Assembly: GCF_002197985.1 (NCBI RefSeq)
Contig: NZ_NBYK01000009.1
Location: 13,694-77,693, forward strand
Reading direction: 5' to 3'
DNA from: Halopseudomonas aestusnigri
GTDB taxonomy: Bacteria; Pseudomonadota; Gammaproteobacteria; Pseudomonadales; Pseudomonadaceae
DNA: 64,000 nucleotides
The notes under the pieces are model-generated. The model saw only the letters and a list, made by a program, of their open reading frames with translations, was not told the origin of the DNA and searched no databases. A program made the translations under genes and the position numbers. Positions 57,528-64,000 of this stretch are shown here, piece after piece; the first letter of the stretch is position 1, and every line of letters begins with the position of its first letter.

Positions 57528-57842
57528 TCAGAGGCCCTGAAAGCGCTTCAGGTTGGACAGGTTGGCGTTGGGCTTCTTGGCCCGGCGCAGCAGGATCGCC
57601 ATCTTGCCGATCACCTGAACCAGTTCGGCACCGGCCTGACTGCAAGCCTCGGCAATCAGCGCCTGTTTGGCCTCGCGATCACTGACGGTAACCCTGATCT
57701 TGATCAGTTCGTGGTCGTTCAGAGCGCGGTCCAGTTCGGCCAGGACGCCTTCGCTGACACCCTGTTCGCTGATGATGACGATCGGCTTCAGGTGATGGCC
57801 GATGCGTTTGAGGTCTTTTTTCTGTGCGGAGCTGAGCGCCAT
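57528..57842 (-). CDS. yhbY: YhbY, CRM-domain ribosome-associated RNA-binding protein
   Basis: 104 residues. LSSAQKKDLKRIGHHLKPIVIISEQGVSEGVLAELDRALNDHELIKIRV and the GxxxxL-R block (VQVIGKMAILLRRAKKPN) give the CRM fold (IF3-C-like) that binds pre-50S particles. Divergent from rlmE, as in other pseudomonads. Confidence 0.95.
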   Translation of the reverse strand: MALSSAQKKDLKRIGHHLKPIVIISEQGVSEGVLAELDRALNDHELIKIRVTVSDREAKQALIAEACSQAGAELVQVIGKMAILLRRAKKPNANLSNLKRFQGL

Positions 57843-57920
57843 AATGTTCCGTATGAAGATTCAAATGAGTGTTGATGCACTAGTTTAACCGGCGGCGTGG
57901 TCCGCTGCACGAGGTATTCC

Positions 57921-58550
57921 GTGGCACAGTCCAAGACAAGCAAGCGTTGGCTCAAAGAGCATTTCGATGACCCGTTCGTAAAACAGGCCCAGAAAGACGG
58001 CTACCGCTCGCGCGCAAGTTACAAGTTGCTGGAGGTTCAGGAGCGCGACCGCATTCTGAAGCCAGGCATGACCGTGCTCGATCTCGGGGCGGCCCCAGGT
58101 GGCTGGTCGCAGGTCGCGTCACGTCTGATAGGTGAAAAGGGGCGCATCATTGCATCCGACATTCTGGCCATGGATAGCATCCCCGACGTCACCTTCATCA
58201 AGGGTGATTTTACCGAGGATGCGGTATTTGAGCAGATTCTGGCTGCCATTGGTGATGCTCCGGTCGACCTTGTTATTTCCGATATGGCCCCCAATATGAG
58301 TGGGACGCCAGCAGTTGATCAGCCGCGCGCCATGTATCTGTGCGAGTTGGCACTCGACATGGCCTCGCGCGTGCTCCGGCCCGGCGGCGACTTTTTGATC
58401 AAGGTGTTTCACGGAGAGGGTTTCGATGAGTATTTCCGTGAGATGCGGGGTCAATTCGACAAGCTGCTAACGCGCAAACCCGATGCCTCGCGTGGCCGTT
58501 CGCGTGAGACCTACCTGCTGGCCCGTGGTTTCAAGGGTGGTGAACGCTGA
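57921..58550 (+). CDS. rlmE: 23S rRNA 2'-O-methyltransferase RlmE (FtsJ/RrmJ)
   Basis: 209 residues from GTG 57921 with GAGG upstream. K-D-K-E methyltransferase: [17 protein letters not shown] (Lys), SAM loop [28 protein letters not shown] (Asp), [14 protein letters not shown] (Lys). It methylates U2552 of 23S rRNA. Upstream of ftsH in the heat-shock-linked order. Confidence 0.96.
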   Translation: MAQSKTSKRWLKEHFDDPFVKQAQKDGYRSRASYKLLEVQERDRILKPGMTVLDLGAAPGGWSQVASRLIGEKGRIIASDILAMDSIPDVTFIKGDFTEDAVFEQILAAIGDAPVDLVISDMAPNMSGTPAVDQPRAMYLCELALDMASRVLRPGGDFLIKVFHGEGFDEYFREMRGQFDKLLTRKPDASRGRSRETYLLARGFKGGER

Positions 58551-58727
58551 TCCGTGTGCAGCGAATCGGAACCGGAGGTTGTCCCGGGTGGTCTGTGAGG
58601 CGGCTGTTACATAGCGGGTTACACTGAAGCCAATGCCGAGGTGACCTAAACTGGTGTAATGTTGGCAGGTGGTTAAAAGACTCAGCAAGGCGCCCGCGGT
58701 CGTGCAGCGGGGCAAGAGGGTAGCAAA

Positions 58728-60674
58728 TTGAACGATATGGCGAAGAACCTCATCCTGTGGTTGATCATTGCCGCGGTACTGGTCACGGTGATGAACAACT
58801 TCAGCAAGACCAGCGAACCGGATACGCTGAATTATTCACAGTTTCTGGAACTGGTGGAGAATCGCCAGATCGAGCGAGTGACTGTGGATGGGTACATCAT
58901 CACCGGTCGTGAGCGCAGCGGGGACACCTTCAAGACCGTGCGTCCGGCCATCCAGGATAACGGCCTGATCGGTGATCTGCTGGACAACGATGTCATCATC
59001 GAGGGCAAGCAGCCGGAGCAGCAAAGCATCTGGACGCAGCTGCTGATCGCCAGCTTCCCCATTCTCATCATTATCGCCATTTTCATGTTCTTCATGCGGC
59101 AGATGCAGGGCGGTGCCGGTGGTCGCGGTGGCCCGATGAGCTTTGGCAAAAGCAAGGCGCGCATGCTGTCTGAAGACCAGGTGAAGACGACATTCGCTGA
59201 CGTGGCAGGCTGCGACGAGGCGAAGGAAGACGTGCAGGAGCTGGTTGAGTTCCTGCGTGACCCGGGCAAGTTTCAGCGTCTGGGTGGGCATATTCCGCGC
59301 GGTGTGCTGATGGTTGGTCAGCCTGGTACCGGTAAGACCCTGCTGGCGAAGGCGGTTGCCGGCGAAGCCAAGGTGCCTTTCTTTACCATTTCCGGTTCTG
59401 ATTTCGTCGAGATGTTCGTCGGTGTGGGTGCGTCCCGGGTGCGCGACATGTTCGAGCAGGCCAAGAAGCATGCGCCCTGCATCATCTTCATTGATGAGAT
59501 CGATGCGGTCGGTCGTCACCGTGGTTCCGGAATGGGCGGCGGTCATGACGAGCGCGAGCAGACTCTGAACCAGTTGCTGGTCGAGATGGATGGCTTTGAG
59601 CCGAACGACGGCATTATCGTGATTGCTGCGACCAACCGTCCTGATGTGCTTGACCCTGCGTTGTTGCGCCCCGGCCGTTTCGACCGCCAGGTGGTGGTGG
59701 GTCTGCCGGATATCCGCGGCCGCGAGCAGATTCTCAAGGTGCACATGCGCAAGGTGCCGCTGGGCGAGGATGTGAATCCGTCGCTGATCGCGCGCGGTAC
59801 GCCGGGCTTCTCCGGTGCTGATCTTGCCAACCTGGTCAACGAGGCTTCGCTGTTCGCCGCGCGCTCCAACAAGCGCTTGGTGGAGATGAGCGAGTTCGAG
59901 ATGGCCAAAGACAAGATCATGATGGGCGCCGAGCGCAAGTCGATGGTCATGTCCGACAAGGAAAAGCTGAATACGGCCTACCACGAGTCCGGTCACGCCA
60001 TTGTCGGACGTCTGGTGCCCGAGCATGACCCGGTCTACAAGGTCACCATCATTCCGCGCGGTCGTGCGCTGGGTGTGACCATGTTCCTGCCGGAAGAGGA
60101 TCGTTACAGTCTGTCCAAGCGGGCGTTGACCAGTCAGATCTGCTCGCTGTTCGGTGGTCGTATCGCCGAGGAGATGACGCTGGGCTTTGATGGTGTGACC
60201 ACCGGTGCATCAAACGACATCATGCGGGCAACCCAGTTGGCCAAGAACATGGTGACCAAGTGGGGCTTGTCCGAAAAGCTGGGCCCTCTGCTTTATGCCG
60301 AGGACGAGGATCAGGGCTTCCTTGGGCGCTCCAGCGGTGGTGGCCTGGCCGGTGTCTCCGGCGAAACCGCCAAGCAGATCGACGAAGAGGTGCGTCGCAT
60401 CATTGACGAGAGCTATGCCACTGCCCGCCGTCTGCTGGAAGAAAATCGTGACAAGCTGGACATGATGGCTGAAGCCTTGATGAAGTACGAAACCATCGAT
60501 ACCCAGCAGATTGACGACATCATGGCAGGGCGCGTGCCCCGTGAACCGAAGGACTGGCAAGGCGATGACAAGTCCGGGCCCGGTGCTGTAGTAACGCCCG
60601 ACGATGCCAAGTCGGATGTCGTTGATACCCCCAAGGGCTCCGGTCCGATCGGCGGACCTGCCGGGGAGCATTGA
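58728..60674 (+). CDS. ftsH: FtsH, membrane-bound AAA+ zinc protease
   Basis: 648 residues from TTG 58728 with AGAGGG upstream; ATG 58737 is the alternative start. Two membrane segments (about 6-22 and 101-122) enclose a periplasmic domain. Then AAA+ motifs [28 protein letters not shown] and SRH region RPGRFDRQ, followed by the zinc site [11 protein letters not shown] (HExxH). It degrades membrane and regulatory proteins such as RpoH and LpxC in other bacteria. Confidence 0.97.
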   Translation: MNDMAKNLILWLIIAAVLVTVMNNFSKTSEPDTLNYSQFLELVENRQIERVTVDGYIITGRERSGDTFKTVRPAIQDNGLIGDLLDNDVIIEGKQPEQQSIWTQLLIASFPILIIIAIFMFFMRQMQGGAGGRGGPMSFGKSKARMLSEDQVKTTFADVAGCDEAKEDVQELVEFLRDPGKFQRLGGHIPRGVLMVGQPGTGKTLLAKAVAGEAKVPFFTISGSDFVEMFVGVGASRVRDMFEQAKKHAPCIIFIDEIDAVGRHRGSGMGGGHDEREQTLNQLLVEMDGFEPNDGIIVIAATNRPDVLDPALLRPGRFDRQVVVGLPDIRGREQILKVHMRKVPLGEDVNPSLIARGTPGFSGADLANLVNEASLFAARSNKRLVEMSEFEMAKDKIMMGAERKSMVMSDKEKLNTAYHESGHAIVGRLVPEHDPVYKVTIIPRGRALGVTMFLPEEDRYSLSKRALTSQICSLFGGRIAEEMTLGFDGVTTGASNDIMRATQLAKNMVTKWGLSEKLGPLLYAEDEDQGFLGRSSGGGLAGVSGETAKQIDEEVRRIIDESYATARRLLEENRDKLDMMAEALMKYETIDTQQIDDIMAGRVPREPKDWQGDDKSGPGAVVTPDDAKSDVVDTPKGSGPIGGPAGEH

Positions 60675-60681
60675 GGGCCTG

Positions 60682-61539
60682 ATGCGTTCTGACAGCAACA
60701 GCTCCCGTTTGCCTTGCGGCATTCGGGAGCTTGATCTTTCTCGTGCCCATGTCATGGGCATTCTCAATGTTACGCCTGACTCCTTTTCCGATGGTGGCCG
60801 TTACAATCGTCTGGATGCTGCGTTGCTGCATGTCGAGCAGATGATTGGCGCAGGAGCGTCCCTGATCGATGTTGGGGGGGAGTCCACTCGCCCCGGCGCA
60901 GCTGTGGTCTCCGTTGAGGAGGAACTGCAGCGCGTGGTGCCGGTAGTTGAGGCTATCGCTGCTCGCTTTGACGTGGTGATTTCGGTTGATACCAGTACGC
61001 CCGAGGTGATGGTGGCGTCGGCCGCAGCCGGTGCGGGTCTGATCAATGACGTCCGTGCGCTGGAGCGCCCCGGTGCGCTCGAGGCCGCGCGCGATACCGG
61101 TTTGCCAATTTGCCTCATGCATCGCCAGGGCGAGCCGGATACCATGCAGCTCGCGCCGCGCTACGCCAGTGTGCTGGATGAGGTGAATGCGTATCTGCAG
61201 GCGCGGGTCGAGGCCTGCGAGGCGGCCGGCATTACCCGTCAGAGATTGATCCTTGATCCCGGGTTTGGTTTTGGCAAAACGCTGGAGCACAATCTGGGAT
61301 TATTTGCGCGTTTGCGCGATCTGCGTCCGGCCGGGGTACCGCTGCTGGTGGGCGTGTCCAGAAAAAGCATGATTGGCCAGGCACTGGATCGGCCAGTTGA
61401 TCAGCGTCTGTATGGTGGTCTTGCCCTGGCGGCCCTGGCGGTGGATGCCGGTGCGGCGATTTTGCGCGTGCATGATGTCGCTGAAACGGTCGATGTGGTG
61501 CGCATGGTTGAGGCGGTTAAAAGCGCCCGTCAGTCCTAA
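60682..61539 (+). CDS. folP: Dihydropteroate synthase
   Basis: 285 residues from ATG 60682, 8 bases after fts[17 protein letters not shown] binds pyrophosphate/Mg, [14 protein letters not shown] the pterin loop, and [16 protein letters not shown] plus [10 protein letters not shown] the later loops. It joins p-aminobenzoate to the pterin in folate synthesis; target of sulfonamides. Standard ftsH-folP-glmM order. Confidence 0.97.
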   Translation: MRSDSNSSRLPCGIRELDLSRAHVMGILNVTPDSFSDGGRYNRLDAALLHVEQMIGAGASLIDVGGESTRPGAAVVSVEEELQRVVPVVEAIAARFDVVISVDTSTPEVMVASAAAGAGLINDVRALERPGALEAARDTGLPICLMHRQGEPDTMQLAPRYASVLDEVNAYLQARVEACEAAGITRQRLILDPGFGFGKTLEHNLGLFARLRDLRPAGVPLLVGVSRKSMIGQALDRPVDQRLYGGLALAALAVDAGAAILRVHDVAETVDVVRMVEAVKSARQS

Positions 61540-61564
61540 CAATTTCAAGCGGCAGAGTCAGTTA

Positions 61565-62908
61565 ATGGAAAAACGTTATTTTGGCACCGATGGCATTCGC
61601 GGCCGGGTAGGCAGTGCGCCGATTACCCCCGAATTCATGTTGAAGCTGGGCTGGGCCGTTGGCACGGCCTTTCGGCATCACGGTGCCTGTCGCGTGATTA
61701 TCGGCAAGGATACGCGTATCTCCGGTTACATGTTCGAGTCGGCGCTGGAGGCGGGGCTGTCTGCGGCGGGTGCCCATGTTCAGTTGTTGGGGCCAATGCC
61801 TACACCCGCGATTGCCTACCTGACGCGTACCTTCATGGCTGACGTCGGTATTGTGATCAGTGCCTCTCACAATCCGTTTTACGATAATGGCATCAAGTTT
61901 TTCTCGTCGGTTGGCAGCAAGTTGCCGGACAGTCTGGAGCTCGAAATAGAGCGGCTGGTAGATGAGCCCATGACCGTGGTTGACTCTGCCCAGCTCGGCA
62001 AGGTGTCTCGCGTGGAAGATGCCTCCGGCCGCTATATCGAGTTCTGCAAGAGCAGTGTACCTACCAGCACCAGTTTCAAGGGGCTGAAAGTGGTGCTCGA
62101 CTGCGCTCACGGTGCAACTTACAAGGTGGCGCCGAGCGTGTTTCGCGAGTTGGGTGCCGACGTCAGGGTGATCGGCGCGAGCCCTGACGGCCTGAATATC
62201 AATGCCGATGTCGGATCAACCCACCTGGCCGCGTTGAGTGCCGCCGTGGTCGCCGAAGGGGCGGATCTGGGTATCGCCTTTGATGGCGATGGTGATCGGG
62301 TGTTGATGGTTGATCAGTCTGGCAATGAGGTGGACGGTGATCAGCTGCTGTATATCATTGCGCTCGACCTGCACGAGCGCGGCTTGTTGCGGGGCGGAGT
62401 GGTCGGCACCCTGATGACCAATCTCGGGCTTGAGCTGGCGATGAAGGCTCGTGGCGTCGAGTTTGTGCGGGCCAATGTCGGGGATCGGTATGTTATGGCC
62501 GAGCTGCGTCAGCGCGAGTGGATCCTTGGCGGCGAATCTTCCGGCCACATCGTCTGCCTGCATCACACCTCGACTGGCGACGGCATTATTGCTGCGCTTC
62601 AGGTGCTGAAGGCGCTGCAGCGGTCGGGGCTCTCCCTGGAGCAAGCCTGCGCAGGCATGCAGAAGTGTCCGCAGAAGCTGATCAATGTACGTTACGCGCC
62701 GGGTGCCGGGTCGCCGCTGGAGCAGCAGGCGGTCAAGGATGCGGTGGCGCAGGCCGAGGCCCGTCTCGGCGACGCCGGTCGAGTGCTGTTGCGTCTGTCC
62801 GGTACCGAGCCGCTGGTGCGGGTTATGGTCGAAGGCCAGGACGCGGCTCATGTTGAGCACGAAGCTGCGGCGCTGGCCGATGTTGTAACGCGGATACTAA
62901 ACGGATGA
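61565..62908 (+). CDS. glmM: Phosphoglucosamine mutase
   Basis: 447 residues from ATG 61565 ([16 protein letters not shown]); an overlapping longer frame upstream belongs to folP shadow sequence. Phosphoserine loop [17 protein letters not shown], metal loop [12 protein letters not shown], sugar loop GGESSGHIV and phosphate loop [12 protein letters not shown]. It converts glucosamine-6-P to glucosamine-1-P for peptidoglycan and LPS. Confidence 0.97.
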   Translation: MEKRYFGTDGIRGRVGSAPITPEFMLKLGWAVGTAFRHHGACRVIIGKDTRISGYMFESALEAGLSAAGAHVQLLGPMPTPAIAYLTRTFMADVGIVISASHNPFYDNGIKFFSSVGSKLPDSLELEIERLVDEPMTVVDSAQLGKVSRVEDASGRYIEFCKSSVPTSTSFKGLKVVLDCAHGATYKVAPSVFRELGADVRVIGASPDGLNINADVGSTHLAALSAAVVAEGADLGIAFDGDGDRVLMVDQSGNEVDGDQLLYIIALDLHERGLLRGGVVGTLMTNLGLELAMKARGVEFVRANVGDRYVMAELRQREWILGGESSGHIVCLHHTSTGDGIIAALQVLKALQRSGLSLEQACAGMQKCPQKLINVRYAPGAGSPLEQQAVKDAVAQAEARLGDAGRVLLRLSGTEPLVRVMVEGQDAAHVEHEAAALADVVTRILNG

Positions 62909-62975
62909 AAAAGGCAGTTGTGTCACTGATACAACTTGGTTAAGATTGGCGCCCGCTTGGGGAGAGAGGTTTGGC

Positions 62976-63734
62976 ATGCGACGTCCGCTAGTTGCCGGCA
63001 ACTGGAAAATGCACGGTTCTCGGCAGTCTGTAGATGCCTTGCTGAATGGTCTGGTCGAGCAGGAGTGGCCTGAAGGGGTTGAGCTGATGATTGCTCCCCC
63101 GGCACTGTATATTGATCGTTGTGTCGGTCGTCTGCAGGGCTCGCCGCTGTCGGTTGGAGGTCAGACCTGTGCCACACAGGCTGAGCCGGGCGCACTGACT
63201 GGTGAGATTTCACCGGCGCAACTTCGGGATGCAGGATGTGGCTATGTCCTCGTTGGTCATTCCGAGCGCAGGACCCTGTTCGGTGAGTCTGACGCGGTTG
63301 TCTGTAAAAAGTTTGCTGCTGCGCTTGCCTGTGGATTGCGCCCCGTATTGTGTGTTGGCGAGAGCCAGGCTGAACGGGATGCCGGCCAGACGGCTGATGT
63401 GGTTGCACGTCAGTTGCAGGTTATTCTCGATGCCTTTGGTGTTGGTGGTCTGGCAGAGGGCGTAGTTGCGTATGAGCCTGTGTGGGCTATCGGAACTGGC
63501 TTGACTGCGAGTCCTGAGCAGGCTCAGGATGTGCACGCCATGATTCGAGCCAGGCTGGCGATGCTGGATGACGCGCAGGCGCAAGATGTGCGGATTGTTT
63601 ATGGCGGTAGTGTAAAGGCGGACAATGCAGAGGCGTTGTTCTCCATGCCGGATATCGACGGGGGGCTCATTGGTGGAGCTTCTCTGAACGCAGAAGAATT
63701 CGGTGCGATCGCTCGCGCCGCTGGACGAGTGTAA
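62976..63734 (+). CDS. tpiA: Triose-phosphate isomerase
   Basis: 252 residues from ATG 62976 ([15 protein letters not shown], catalytic Lys). [10 protein letters not shown] carries the His, [12 protein letters not shown] the Glu, and loop 6 and the phosphate-binding [11 protein letters not shown] and LIGGASL are intact. It interconverts DHAP and G3P. Its stop overlaps the secG start (TAATG). Confidence 0.97.
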   Translation: MRRPLVAGNWKMHGSRQSVDALLNGLVEQEWPEGVELMIAPPALYIDRCVGRLQGSPLSVGGQTCATQAEPGALTGEISPAQLRDAGCGYVLVGHSERRTLFGESDAVVCKKFAAALACGLRPVLCVGESQAERDAGQTADVVARQLQVILDAFGVGGLAEGVVAYEPVWAIGTGLTASPEQAQDVHAMIRARLAMLDDAQAQDVRIVYGGSVKADNAEALFSMPDIDGGLIGGASLNAEEFGAIARAAGRV

Positions 63735-64000
63735 TGATTGAGACCGTGATTGTAGTGCTGCACCTGCTGGTTGCCATTGCCGTAGTCGGCCTGGTTCTGA
63801 TGCAGCAGGGCAAGGGTGCGGAAGCGGGTGCCTCCTTTGGTTCCGGTGCCTCCGCAACCGTATTCGGCAGTCAGGGTTCGGGCACCTTTCTGAGTCGCCT
63901 GACTGCGATTCTGGCTGCGGTGTTCTTTGTGACTTCTCTGGGGCTGGCTTACTATGCCAGCCACAAGGCGGACGCGGCTGTCGAGGCTGGTCTGCCGGCT
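63734..64000 (+). CDS. secG: SecG translocase subunit, 3' end outside window
   Basis: 89 codons from ATG 63734 to the window edge without a stop. Two membrane segments with the cytoplasmic loop [35 protein letters not shown] between them are the SecG hallmark. It joins SecYE in protein export. Overlaps tpiA by one base. Confidence 0.95.
   Translation, partial: MIETVIVVLHLLVAIAVVGLVLMQQGKGAEAGASFGSGASATVFGSQGSGTFLSRLTAILAAVFFVTSLGLAYYASHKADAAVEAGLPA

Overview
The window comes from a gammaproteobacterium of the Pseudomonas group (Pseudomonas or Halopseudomonas). The right third has the pseudomonad core order smpB, ratA-ratB, bamE/fur, recN, grpE-dnaK-dnaJ-dapB, carA-carB-greA, yhbY/rlmE, ftsH-folP-glmM-tpiA-secG. 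The tmRNA encodes the tag ANDDNYALAA, which is the form I know from Pseudomonas. Species cannot be fixed from the sequence alone.

Accessory part (about 1 to 39.9 kb). It begins with a metal module: lspA, a CDF-type transporter with an HMA-like N-terminus, and a divergent MerR regulator. A large arsenic cluster follows (2.5 to 11.9 kb): two arsR, thioredoxin-arsP-acr3-arsO on the minus strand, and arsC-arsR-arsC-arsH-phosphatase-ynfA-gapdh-arsJ on the plus strand. Next are a GlxA-type regulator with a divergent ABM-domain protein, and a scrap-yard of IS3 and IS256 remnants (13.8 to 15.7 kb). A LysR-controlled cluster (15.9 to 22.0 kb) resembles a sulfonate-desulfonation unit: an SsuD-like monooxygenase, a flavin reductase with a fused winged helix, an MFS transporter, a GFA protein and a YeiH-type exporter. 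An intact-looking IS3 element (22.15 to 23.35 kb) has truncated a metallophosphoesterase gene. After it lies a run of small plus-strand genes: a DUF6957 protein and a look-alike, a HAD protein of the RNA-repair type, orphan antitoxins, and the RNA 2'-phosphotransferase KptA.

The main defence locus is a type III CBASS system (28.4 to 34.1 kb). A CD-NTase, HORMA and TRIP13-like operon on the plus strand is followed by a DEDDh exonuclease. Divergently, a CapW-like WYL repressor and a SLOG-nucleoside phosphorylase effector form a second operon. The intergenic region contains GCGTAT/ATACGC half-sites that are a plausible CapW operator. Three consecutive tyrosine recombinases (34.7 to 39.85 kb) abut the 3' end of ssrA and mark this as the attachment end of a genomic island.

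Core part (39.9 to 64 kb). ssrA and smpB are followed by housekeeping operons in which recognisable signals could be placed: a LexA box before recN, a sigma-32 promoter before grpE, and several convergent terminators. carA starts with TTG.

Nothing here is certain to be a wholly undescribed system. The best candidates for new biology are the SLOG-phosphorylase CBASS effector placed under CapW in a split operon, the SsuD-like cluster with an altered active site, and the KptA/HAD/DUF6957 small-gene run.
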